This document shows, one piece after another, positions 18,146 through 26,609 of a stretch of 64,000 bases of DNA (position 1 is the stretch's first letter; each line of letters begins with the position of its first letter). Below the pieces are notes generated by a model. The model saw only the letters and a list, made by a program, of their open reading frames with translations, was not told where the DNA came from and did not search any database. The DNA lies in assembly GCA_963738325.1 (NCBI GenBank), contig CAVTWD010000002.1:310001-374000 (forward strand). Reading direction: 5' to 3'. The translations under genes were made by a program, and so were the position numbers. The DNA is from CAVTWD01 sp963738325 (GTDB lineage: Bacteria; Actinomycetota; Acidimicrobiia; Acidimicrobiales; Ilumatobacteraceae).

Positions 18146-18284
18146 GCCTTCCTCCTACCTCGATCTGCTAGGTGCCGCCTAACGATCGCAGACTTCACCT
18201 CGAAGAACGCGGACCCTCGACGAAGCCGGAGAAGCCCTGCTCGCAGCACGAATCTGCCGAAACGAACGTGTGCGGGTTTCGGTT

Positions 18285-18853
18285 GACATCGGGATCCTCG
18301 CCCGGCTCGAGCATCTGCCCGAACTCATCGCCAAGGCGAGCACGCGGTCAACCGTCGTCTGCTTATGATCGAACGTGCCGGTCAGGGCTGTGCCATCGGC
18401 TCTGCGCTCTTCGAGCGCATCCACCAGCCCTACATACGGGAGGGCCAACGAACCGGAGCCCTGCGCTTCGGAGACCCACGCGCCATGGCCCTGACCGGCG
18501 CCCTCTGCGTGTTCGTCCACGCCGTCGCCGGCTTCACCAACAAGAGCCTTCGCGGGCTGGTCGCCGGACTCCTCGGAACGGACTACACCCGATCGCAGAT
18601 GACCTACGACCTGCGCCGCCTCCGCCTGCACGGGCTCATCCAACGCATCCCCCACACCAACACCTACACCCTCACCAACGACGGCATCCGAGTCGCCGTC
18701 TTCTACAACAAGGTCCACGACCGCGTCCTCAGACCACTCGTCGCCGCTGGCCACCAGCCACCCGCACCACCCCAGCTTCGCCGCGCCCTGACCACCATCG
18801 ACCGAGTCATCACCGACTACGTCGACCACGCGCGCCTCACCCCCGCCGCATGA
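18285..18853 (+). pseudogene. Family A protein, 3' part
   Basis: Continues the gene split at 15387: the first codons read DIGILARLEHLPEL, matching the uninterrupted copy. A missing base near 18340 shifts the frame before LLMIERAGQGCAIGS, so the fragment would not read through even without TnX. The last 110 residues (RSQMTYDLRRLRLHGLIQ and the following strands) look like a winged helix, suggesting DNA binding. It ends at 18853, 40 bp before the first CTAG-bounded IS982 element. Confidence 0.65.
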
Positions 18854-18897
18854 AACATGCCGACATGCTCAACGTTCTGACCCCAGAGCACAGCTAG

Positions 18898-19916
18898 ATG
18901 ACAAATTCGAAGGGGTCGTTAGTAGTCGTAGGCGGTGAGGGAGCGGAGCACTGGTTGGCCGGTGTGGTCGTTGTGCCAGATGGCGGCGGTGAGGGCGAGA
19001 AGGCGTTGGAGGACTCGAACAACGACGCCACCTGGTGTTCTGCCGCCGTGGCGTTCGAGGTCGAGTTGGCCTTTCAACGTGTCGTTGATGGATTCGATGA
19101 TTTGACGGAACGGTTTGAGCAGTCGGGCGCCGGGACGAGATGGTTCGCGCTTGAACGTGGGGCGCAGCAGGTGCACTCCGTGATCGGTGAGGAAGGTCTC
19201 GAACTCGCGGCTGGCGTAGCCCTTGTCGGCGATGAGGATCTGACCGGCCCGGGCGCCCAGCAGGTCGGGGTCGGTCTCGAACAGGTCTCGGGCGATGTCG
19301 CGTTCGTCGAGTTTGGGGTGGGCCAGGGCGTAGGTGATGGGCAGCCCGCCGGGAGTGCAGACGAGGTGCAGGCGCAGGCCCCAGAAGTAGCGGGAGTGGC
19401 TGGCGCAGTAGCCGTAGCCGGCCCAGCCGGCCAGATTCGAACGGCGGGCGGTGGGCCGGGATCGGCCGCATTCCACCGGGGTCGAGTCGATGATCCAGGT
19501 GTCGTCACACCACGCCCGAGTGTCGACCGCCAAGACTCGGATCAGCGCCTGGAGCAGGCCCGACGCCGCCCGCAGCCGCCGGTTGTAGCCGGACTGGCGA
19601 GGCAGATAGGGGAACAGGTGCACCAGGTGGCAGCGGGCATAACGCAACCAGCGCGTCTCGGATGTGAACCCCAACAGCGCCTGCAACACCGCCACCGTCG
19701 CCAACTCGGCGTCACTCAGTCTGGGCTCGATGCCCACCACCGGGCGCACCGGCGCCAAGCTCGGGTCATCCTTCAACGCGTCATCGATACGGACGTACAG
19801 TGCAGTCGCGAGGGTGTCCAGGTCGGCGTCCATGAGACCTCCACGGTCGAACGGAGTAGCAACGCCGATCGTGGACGCTCTCGCCGCGTCAGGCGCGGAC
19901 CCTTGGAATCACTCGT
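18898..19916 (-). mobile_element. IS982-type element, copy A1
   Basis: A 1019-bp element with imperfect inverted ends (AGATGAC..ATTC-like left, matching inverted right) lying between CTAG at 18894-18897 and CTAG at 19917-19920. It is nearly identical to copy A2 at 20943-21962, which is inverted relative to it. Confidence 0.85.
18919..19833 (-). CDS. IS982 family transposase (intact)
   Basis: 304 residues. DAELATVAVLQALLGF is the typical N-terminal region. The DDE residues fit WIIDSTPVECGRSRP (first Asp), ILIADKGYASREFE (second Asp) and QIIESINDTLKGQL (Glu). RYFWGLRLHLVC is another family signature. The frame is intact, so this copy can supply transposase to its broken twin A2. Confidence 0.9.
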   Translation of the reverse strand: MDADLDTLATALYVRIDDALKDDPSLAPVRPVVGIEPRLSDAELATVAVLQALLGFTSETRWLRYARCHLVHLFPYLPRQSGYNRRLRAASGLLQALIRVLAVDTRAWCDDTWIIDSTPVECGRSRPTARRSNLAGWAGYGYCASHSRYFWGLRLHLVCTPGGLPITYALAHPKLDERDIARDLFETDPDLLGARAGQILIADKGYASREFETFLTDHGVHLLRPTFKREPSRPGARLLKPFRQIIESINDTLKGQLDLERHGGRTPGGVVVRVLQRLLALTAAIWHNDHTGQPVLRSLTAYDY

Positions 19917-19920
19917 CTAG

Positions 19921-20938
19921 ATGACTAATTCCCGGGGGTCAGTGGTCGTAGGCGATGAGGGAGCGCAGTGCGGGTTGGCCGCTGCGGTGGTTGTGCCAGA
20001 TGGCGGCGGTGAGGGCGAGGAGTCGCTGGGCGATTCGCACGACCACACCGGTTGCAGTGCGGCCGCCGTGGCGTTCGACATCGAGTTGGCCCTTGAGCGT
20101 GTCGTTCACCGATTCGATGAGTTGACGCAACGGCTTGAGCAGCGGCGTACCTGGGCGTCGCTTCTCGTCGGTGCGGGCCGGGCGTAGGAGGGTGATGCCG
20201 TGGTCGGCGAGGAACCGTTCGAACTCGGCGCTGGCGTAGCCCTTGTCGGCGAGGATCGTCTGGCCTGGGCGGGTGGCGATCAGGTCGGGTTCGGTTTCCA
20301 ACAGGTCGCGGGCGACTTCGCGTTCGTCAACTTTGGGATTGGTCAACGCGAACGTGACGGGCAGCCCGCGGGGGTGCACACCAGGTGCAGTCGCAGCCCC
20401 CAGAAGTAGCGGGAGTGGCTGGCGCAGTAGCCGTAGCCAGCCCATCCGGCCAGATCAGACCGTCGGGCGGTGGGCCGAGACCGACCGCACTCGATGGGGG
20501 TGGAGTCGATCACCCAGGTGTCGTCGCCCCACAGATCGGTATCGGTCGCCAACAGCCGGATGAACGCCAGCAGCTGGTCCGACGCCCGCCGCAGCCGCTT
20601 GTTGTAGCCGGACTGGCGGGGCAGATAAGGGAACAGATGTCGGAGGTGCTGACGGGCGTGGCGCAGCCAGCGGGTCTCGGACGTGTACCCGAGCAGCGCC
20701 TGCATCACGGCCAAGGTGATCAACTCGCTATCAGCCAGCTTCGTGCTGAAGCCCTCCCTGGGCCGCGCCGGCGCCAGGCTCGGATCGTCCGCCAAGGCGT
20801 CGTCCACCTTCACGTACAGTGCGGTAGCGAGAGTGTCCAGATCGGCGTCCATCGGTCCTCCCAGATCGATCGGGTAAGCAACGCCGATCGTGGACGCTCT
20901 CGCCTCGTCAGCGGCGGATACCCCCGGGAATCACTCAT
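19921..20938 (-). mobile_element. IS982-type element, copy B
   Basis: A 1018-bp element related to but distinct from A1 and A2, again bounded by CTAG (19917-19920 and 20939-20942). Its ends match those of A in layout. It sits head to tail with A1. Confidence 0.8.
19939..20852 (-). pseudogene. IS982 transposase, frameshifted (copy B)
   Basis: Two frames together cover the whole IS982 transposase. The break is near 20370, in a run of Cs, where one base appears missing: the upstream frame ends after VCTPAGC while the family continues RGLPVTFALT. The DDE residues (WVIDSTPIECG, ILADKGYASAEFE, LIESVNDTLKG) are all present across the two frames. Confidence 0.8.
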
Positions 20939-20942
20939 CTAG

Positions 20943-21962
20943 ACGAGTGATTCCAAGGGTCCGCGCCTGACGCGGCGAGAGCGTCCACGATCGGCGTTGC
21001 TACTCCGTTCGACCGTGGAGGTCTCATGGACGCCGACCTGGACACCCTCGCGACTGCACTGTACGTCCGTATCGATGACGCGTTGAAGGATGACCCGAGC
21101 TTGGCGCCGGTGCGCCCGGTGGTGGGCATCGAGCCCAGACTGAGTGACGCCGAGTTGGCGACGGTGGCGGTGTTGCAGGCGCTGTTGGGGTTCACATCCG
21201 AGACCGCGCTGGTTGCGTTATGCCCGCTGCCACCTGGTGCACCTGTTCCCCTATCTGCCTCGCCAGTCCGGCTACAACCGGCGGCTGCGGGCGGCGTCGG
21301 GCCTGCTCCAGGCGCTGATCCGAGTCTTGGCGGTCGACACTCGGGCGTGGTGTGACGACACCTGGATCATCGACTCGACCCCGGTGGAATGCGGCCGATC
21401 CCGGCCCACCGCCCGCCGTTCGAATCTGGCCGGCTGGGCCGGCTACGGCTACTGCGCCAGCCACTCCCGCTACTTCTGGGGCCTGCGCCTGCACCTCGTC
21501 TGCACTCCCGGCGGGCTGCCCATCACCTACGCCCTGGCCCACCCCAAACTCGACGAACGCGACATCGCCCGAGACCTGTTCGAGACCGACCCCGACCTGC
21601 TGGGCGCCCGGGCCGGTCAGATCCTCATCGCCGACAAGGGCTACGCCAGCCGCGAGTTCGAGACCTTCCTCACCGATCACGGAGTGCACCTGCTGCGCCC
21701 CACGTTCAAGCGCGAACCATCTCGTCCCGGCGCCCGACTGCTCAAACCGTTCCGTCAAATCATCGAATCCATCAACGACACGTTGAAAGGCCAACTCGAC
21801 CTCGAACGCCACGGCGGCAGAACACCAGGTGGCGTCGTTGTTCGAGTCCTCCAACGCCTTCTCGCCCTCACCGCCGCCATCTGGCACAACGACCACACCG
21901 GCCAACCAGTGCTCCGCTCCCTCACCGCCTACGACTACTAACGACCCCTTCGAATTAGTCAT
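20943..21962 (+). mobile_element. IS982-type element, copy A2
   Basis: A 1020-bp inverted twin of A1, one base longer. It lies between CTAG at 20939-20942 and CTAG at 21963-21966; the latter contains the TAG stop codon of the neighbouring hydrolase gene, so that gene kept its own stop. Confidence 0.85.
21026..21941 (+). pseudogene. IS982 transposase, frameshifted (copy A2)
   Basis: Identical in sense to the A1 transposase except for one extra C near 21204 (GAGACCGCGC here, GAGACGCGC in A1). The frame is lost after LLGFTSET and resumes as RWLRYARCHLVH in the next frame. The catalytic residues downstream are intact. Confidence 0.85.
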
Positions 21963-23756
21963 CTAGGGGACGAAGACTCCGGCCTGATCGACGAGGACGT
22001 TGCTGGCGGCGGAGGTGTAGATGCACACGGAGCCCCCCGCGCTGGCCACTGCGGCGAGGTTCGGCACCACGTCGCCGCCTTTGTAGTTGAGGGTGGAGGC
22101 GTTGGGACGAGCGCCGCACGGATAGGCGGTGAGATAACCCGGGGCCGTTGGCACCACCGCCGTGATCGTCGCCAACAACGCCCTGGCCGCGACCGGGACG
22201 GCGAACGCTCCGCCGGCCGGGACCGGACCCGCGTGGCCGCGGCCGCTGCGCGTGTCCACGATCCGCTGCGGGGTGGCCGCCTGGAGTCGCAAACCCGTGG
22301 AGCCGAACCATCCGACGACATCGACCACGACGTGACTGGTCGTGCTCAACGCGAGGCAGACATGGCCGGCGCTGTCGAGCGCGGCCGCCACGAGATTGGC
22401 GACCACCTGCCCGGCGGGAAAATTCACGTTGGAGACGAGTGGCTGGGCCCCGCAGTTGTACACGGTGACGTAGCCAGGACCGTCGGGGTCGATCACCGTC
22501 ACGTTGAGGAGCGCGGCCTTGACTCCGGCGGGCACGGGCCCGACCCCGGCCACCTGGAGCGCGAAGCGGCCGCCGACGTGTCCGAGGTGGGGGTTGCCCA
22601 GTCCGCGTCCGTTACGGGTGTCGAGGAACCTCGTCGGGGTCACGGGGTTCACGGCGAGCCCGGCGGGTCCGAAGGACCCGAAGAGGTCGACGACGACGTC
22701 TGTGGTCTCGCTCGCGAAGAGGCAGAGATTGCCTCGCGGATCGAGCAGCACCGAGGCCAGCGCGGCGCGGGTGCGACCGGTGGCGAAGTTCACGTTGGAT
22801 GCGAGGGGCACGGATCCACATGGGTAGGCCGTGACGTATCCGGGCCCGCAGGCGCTCACGGCGGTGACGTTGACGAGGACGCTGGTCGTGCCCGCAGGAA
22901 CCTTCCCCGTGGCGAGCAGTGGGATCGCGATGGCGTGGTTCGTTCCGAGGGGGAGGCTGACGGCATCACCGTCGGGCCGGGTGTCGAAAACTCGTATGGC
23001 CGACGCCGTGAAGTGCGCCGCCGGCGCCTGCCGCGGCGCCAGGACGGTCGGCGGGCCAGCCGGTACGCCGGACACGGCTCCATGACAGCGTTGCAGCCCG
23101 AGGCTGTCGTACTGCGCCCTGAGGAAGCCAGCGAGGCCCTGCGCGCCCAGCGCGCTCAGGTGGATCCCGTCGCGGGCGAACCACGTGCTGCGACCGATCG
23201 TGTATCGGTCCCAGTCGGCCACCCTCAGCTCCGGGTACTGGCGGGCCTTGGCGAGGAGGGTGGCGTTGAACTGACGGTAGGTAGCAGCCGACGCGCCACC
23301 CACTCCCACGTAGGGACCCTGAGTCCGGTAGGTGAGCCAGATCACGTGGCCGATGGACTGGCGCAGCGCCTCGGCCATGATGGCGTCCACCGCCGCCGCG
23401 AAGCCGAACCAATCGTCGTAGCCCGCCATGATCACCACGGCGTCGCCGAGCTGGCCTGCCCGCGCCCGCATCGTGACGAGCGTGTTGGGCGGCACGAGGT
23501 GATCGCGGCCACGGCAGCTGGTGATCACGAGGCGCCGGCAGCTGCGGGCGTCCCACAAGAAGCTGTAGGAGGCGCCGACGACAGCGCGAGCCGAGGCGGT
23601 CATCCCGAGCAGCGTCGAGTCGCCGATGGCGCTGACTGGGGGCAGCGCCGCCGCCGCCGGCGGAGCGCCGGGGCCGAGCGCCGCGACCAAGCCTCCCAGC
23701 ACCAGCACGACCGCCGTGACCGCTCTTCCGCACGCGCCCCACCCACGCTTGGACAT
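21963..23756 (-). CDS. Secreted SGNH-type hydrolase with wall repeats
   Basis: A 597-residue exported protein. A signal peptide occupies residues 1-37. The SGNH-like domain (about 40-215) opens with SAIGDSTLLGM, holding the candidate nucleophile Ser, and closes with DGIHLSALGAQGL, holding Asp and His. Three to four repeats of about 110 residues follow, each with a FLDTRNGRG-type segment, a YVTAYPCG block and a DVVGWFG-type ending. The same repeat is in the gene at 129-2747, so both products probably use it for surface attachment. Substrate unknown. Its stop lies at an IS insertion point but appears native. Confidence 0.78.
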   Translation of the reverse strand: MSKRGWGACGRAVTAVVLVLGGLVAALGPGAPPAAAALPPVSAIGDSTLLGMTASARAVVGASYSFLWDARSCRRLVITSCRGRDHLVPPNTLVTMRARAGQLGDAVVIMAGYDDWFGFAAAVDAIMAEALRQSIGHVIWLTYRTQGPYVGVGGASAATYRQFNATLLAKARQYPELRVADWDRYTIGRSTWFARDGIHLSALGAQGLAGFLRAQYDSLGLQRCHGAVSGVPAGPPTVLAPRQAPAAHFTASAIRVFDTRPDGDAVSLPLGTNHAIAIPLLATGKVPAGTTSVLVNVTAVSACGPGYVTAYPCGSVPLASNVNFATGRTRAALASVLLDPRGNLCLFASETTDVVVDLFGSFGPAGLAVNPVTPTRFLDTRNGRGLGNPHLGHVGGRFALQVAGVGPVPAGVKAALLNVTVIDPDGPGYVTVYNCGAQPLVSNVNFPAGQVVANLVAAALDSAGHVCLALSTTSHVVVDVVGWFGSTGLRLQAATPQRIVDTRSGRGHAGPVPAGGAFAVPVAARALLATITAVVPTAPGYLTAYPCGARPNASTLNYKGGDVVPNLAAVASAGGSVCIYTSAASNVLVDQAGVFVP

Positions 23757-23862
23757 CCGGGGGACCGTAGCGGGCGGGGAGAGCCGTTCCGTCCATCGCT
23801 TCTTCCGCGCCGACGAGCGCGTCGCGCCGGATATCAGGGGCCGGGACGGCGGGGCTTGCCGC

Positions 23863-23868
23863 TACACT
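23863..23868 (+). promoter_or_regulatory. -10 box of ssrA
   Basis: TACACT lies 17 nt before the first base of mature tmRNA. No clear -35 is seen. Confidence 0.45.
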
Positions 23869-23885
23869 GGCGGGCGCACGGACAC

Positions 23886-24267
23886 GGGGCTGACAGGTTT
23901 CGACGTCAGAGCCGCTGGCCGAGCGTGCGACCCGAGTTGCTCAGACTCGCTAAACGGGGCAAACCAATATCTGCCAACGAGCAGTACGCTCTCGCCGCCT
24001 AATACCTAGACGGTAGAGAGACATCGTGAGCCGCAAGGCCACACGGGGCCGGTCCACCGCAGCCCGGCAACAGAAGCGGAGGATGACAGCGGGAAAGCCT
24101 GCTGGCGGCGGGAAAGACCGCTGGCCCCGGGGAAAGACCCGGCGGTGGCCTCGTGAGGGGCCAGCCGACCCGGCGGTGAGGCGACGTCAGCCTCGAACTC
24201 GGGAATGGTCGTAGCACGGACGGTCACCGCCTGATGGACGGGGGTTCGATTCCCCCCAGCTCCACCA
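23886..24267 (+). ncRNA. ssrA: tmRNA
   Basis: A 382-nt transfer-messenger RNA. The 5' GGGGCUG pairs with 3' CAGCUCC, followed by ACCA, so CCA is encoded. GGTTCGATTCC near the 3' end is the T-loop. The tag frame begins at GCC around 23973 and reads ANEQYALAA followed by TAA, with the usual ALAA protease signal. It works with SmpB (13568) to rescue stalled ribosomes. In bacteria the 3' end of ssrA is a common integration site, and a RIT element begins 368 bp downstream, but no repeated copy of the 3' end was found. Confidence 0.96.
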
Positions 24268-24634
24268 TTCGTTTGCGCACGTAGACAGCTATTTTTGGCT
24301 GTGGATAAGTCTGAACTTCTACCGGTTTTCTACCGCTCGACTTTCCAGAGCACTTGGTGCTCGATCAGCCGAAACCACGCTGCGTGAGATTTGACGGCCA
24401 TCAGCCGGCAGTAAGACGGTCGGGATCGATCGGTGTGGCCTGGGCCGCCGGCTTCCGAAGCAAGCTGCTGTGGCGCGTCCGCGACGCCACACGGGGGGAT
24501 GCTCTTGTCGCGAGGGTTCGAGCGCATGCTGGCGCCACCGGCGAGAGCGCCGATCGCCGGTTCGACGCTCCAGCTCGCCGGGCCGCGGCTGAGCGATATG
24601 GGCGGCTACGCGGCCCAGCCTGACCCGCACGTAA
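24268..24634. other. Gap between ssrA and RIT copy 1, no gene seen
   Basis: The first 60 bases are AT-rich. Short frames occur on both strands, but none has a start signal or a recognisable motif. Confidence 0.5.
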
Positions 24635-24777
24635 CGCCGATTGTTCCGACCTGGTGATTGTTCCGACCTGGGAGTGATTCCGGCCGGTTGGTAGGCGGTT
24701 GGGGCGAGCGCAGGTCGGAACAATCCAGCGGCTCTGCCGATGCCTTCTTCACTGGTTGCGAGTGAAGGAGGCGGTTC

Positions 24778-25692
24778 ATGTCCAGATCGGGTTCCAGCGC
24801 GGTGATGCCGTCCGAGGTTCTGTTGGAGGCGTTCATCGGCTACTTGCGCAGCGAGCGCGGCGTGTCGGAGTTGACCGTCGAGGCCTATGTGTCCGAGGTT
24901 CGGAGGTTCCTCGCGGGCCTCGGTGGACGCGAGCTGCGCGCGCTGACTGCGGCTGACGTGTCGAGCTCGGTGCTCGGCGAGGTCGGTCATCGGTCGCCGG
25001 CGACGGTGCGGCGCTACGGGTGCGCGCTGCGTTCGTTCCTTCGCTACTGCTGCCTGACGGGCCTCGTCGACCACGACCTTTCGGCAGCGGCGCTGCCCGT
25101 GTCGGGGCGGCGACGGTCGCTTTTGCCGCAAGGGATCACACCGTCGCAAGCGAAGGCCTTGCTGGGGGTGTGTGATCGTCGGCGGGTAAGTGGTCGACGC
25201 GACTACGCGGTGATCGTGTTGATGTTGCGGCTCGGGCTGCGGGCCACCGAAGTCGCCACGCTGCAGCTGGATGATCTCGATTGGCAGGCCGGTCAGCTCA
25301 CGGTCCACGGCAAGGGCGGCCGCGTTGATCAGCTGCCGCTGCCCGTCGATGTTGGCGAGGCGATCGTGGCGTACTTGTGCCGGGGCCGGCCGCTCACCGC
25401 CACGGTGCGGGAGGTGTTCCTGCGCCTGCGACCTCCCCCTGTCGGCATCAGGCGAGGCGGGGTGACCGCGATCGTGGCCAGCGCGGCCCGTCGGGCCGGG
25501 CTTGGCGTGGTGCGCGCCCACCGGCTGCGCCACACTGCCGCCAGCGACATGCTGCGCGCGGGCGCACCTCTCGGGGAGATCGGCCAGGTGTTGCGGCACC
25601 GGTCGCTCGCCTCCACCGCTGTCTACGCCCGCGTCGACGTCGAACGGCTCCGCACCATCGCGCGGCCCTGGCCGACAGGAGGGGCGCGGTGA
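24778..25692 (+). CDS. RIT recombinase A
   Basis: 304 residues. Core-binding domain in the first 100 residues (LRSERGVSELTVEAY). Catalytic residues: Arg in RLGLRATEVA, Lys in HGKGGR, HRLRH, LRHRS with the second His, and Tyr in TAVYARVD. All are present. Its stop overlaps the GTG of the second gene (GTGA). The preceding GAAGGAGGCG is a good ribosome site for ATG 24778. Confidence 0.88.
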   Translation: MSRSGSSAVMPSEVLLEAFIGYLRSERGVSELTVEAYVSEVRRFLAGLGGRELRALTAADVSSSVLGEVGHRSPATVRRYGCALRSFLRYCCLTGLVDHDLSAAALPVSGRRRSLLPQGITPSQAKALLGVCDRRRVSGRRDYAVIVLMLRLGLRATEVATLQLDDLDWQAGQLTVHGKGGRVDQLPLPVDVGEAIVAYLCRGRPLTATVREVFLRLRPPPVGIRRGGVTAIVASAARRAGLGVVRAHRLRHTAASDMLRAGAPLGEIGQVLRHRSLASTAVYARVDVERLRTIARPWPTGGAR

Positions 25693-26609
25693 GCACGCTG
25701 GGCGAGCATCTCGATGATTACCTGCGGCTGCGCCGGGGGTTGGGTTTCCAGCTCGTTGATGCGGCCAGGTTCTTGGCGGGCTTCGTCGTCTACCTCGAGG
25801 CCTGTGGAGCGACGATGGTGACCGTCGAGTTGGCGGTCGCCTGGGCCCGTCAGCCCGAGGGACTCAAGCCGATCAGCGTCGACTACCGGCTGAGCGCGGT
25901 GCGCTGCTTTGCCCGCTACCTGCACGCGATCGACCCAGCTCATCAGGTCCCACCGCCCGGTCTGCTCTCCGTCCCGCGGCGGCGGCCGGCACCCTACATC
26001 TACACGCCGGACCAACTCGGCGAGGTGCTGGCCGCAACGCAACGGCTCCAACCGCCGCTGCGGGCGGCGACCTGCCTCGCCTTGTTCGGGCTGCTGGCCG
26101 CGACCGGCATGCGCGTCGGGGAGGCGGTCGCGCTGAGGTGCACGGAGGTCGACCTCGTCCACGGGATGATCACCGTCCGACACGCGAAGTTCGACCGTGT
26201 GCGGCTGGTGCCTCTGCACCCGTCAGTCACCGCCGAACTGCGGGAATATGCAACAGCCCGCGATCGGCTGTGCCCGAGACCGCTGGTCGATCGGTTCTTC
26301 CTGTCGGTCACCGGGGGCGTGCTCTCGCGGCACGCGGCCCACCGGGCGTTCCGCGAGGCCACCGAACGGATTGGGCTGCGCACCGAGACCGTTCATCCGC
26401 GCATACACGATCTGAGGCATGCGTTCGCGGTGCACACACTCATCGATGCGCACCGCCACGGCGTCGACATCTCGGCGCTGCTGCCGGTGCTGTCCACCTA
26501 TCTCGGCCACGTAGAGCCGGCCAACACCTACTGGTACTTGTCTGCGGTGCCCGAGCTCATGCAGTTGGTTGCGGCTCGTCTCGAACAGCACCAGGGAGGC
26601 GAATCATGA
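25689..26609 (+). CDS. RIT recombinase B
   Basis: 306 residues, tyrosine recombinase. Catalytic Arg in ATGMRVGEA, HDLRH, LGHVE and the likely Tyr in NTYWYLSAV, the order usual for the middle RIT protein. It overlaps both neighbours by 4 bp (GTGA upstream, ATGA downstream), so the three proteins are made together, consistent with a working complex. Confidence 0.88.
   Translation: MSTLGEHLDDYLRLRRGLGFQLVDAARFLAGFVVYLEACGATMVTVELAVAWARQPEGLKPISVDYRLSAVRCFARYLHAIDPAHQVPPPGLLSVPRRRPAPYIYTPDQLGEVLAATQRLQPPLRAATCLALFGLLAATGMRVGEAVALRCTEVDLVHGMITVRHAKFDRVRLVPLHPSVTAELREYATARDRLCPRPLVDRFFLSVTGGVLSRHAAHRAFREATERIGLRTETVHPRIHDLRHAFAVHTLIDAHRHGVDISALLPVLSTYLGHVEPANTYWYLSAVPELMQLVAARLEQHQGGES

Larger units (their letters stand above)
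15388..18284 (-). mobile_element. TnX copy 1: three-gene site-specific element
   Basis: A 2897-bp element whose ends are fixed by comparison with the uninterrupted family A copy at 28385-30005 and with TnX copy 2 at 52978-55874. Its ends carry the imperfect inverted repeat CGCACACGTTC (15392-15402 and, inverted, 18264-18274). Removing it restores the reading NKPS-DIG with no base lost or duplicated. It encodes an integrase, a small XRE-type regulator and a zinc-ribbon recombinase-like protein, all on the minus strand with overlapping ends. The lack of target duplication fits tyrosine recombination. Tn554 has a loosely similar layout, but the genes are not obviously its relatives. Confidence 0.85.

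Noticed and set aside
14335..18853. Family A gene as an intein or intron host with TnX as the intervening sequence
   Set aside because: TnX genes run antisense to the host gene, and there are no splice motifs or intein blocks; the ends are inverted repeats of a recombinase element.
20343..20445. Programmed frameshift in the IS982 transposases
   Set aside because: The closely related A1 copy encodes the whole protein in one frame, so the shifts in B and A2 are indels.
21963..21966. Hydrolase gene truncated by the IS982 insertion
   Set aside because: The stop codon lies in the CTAG site itself, which would be present before insertion, and the last repeat ends at its usual place.
24230..24634. 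ssrA 3' end as attachment site of the downstream RIT or island
   Set aside because: No second copy of the ssrA 3' sequence was found in the window, and the RIT ends are defined without it.
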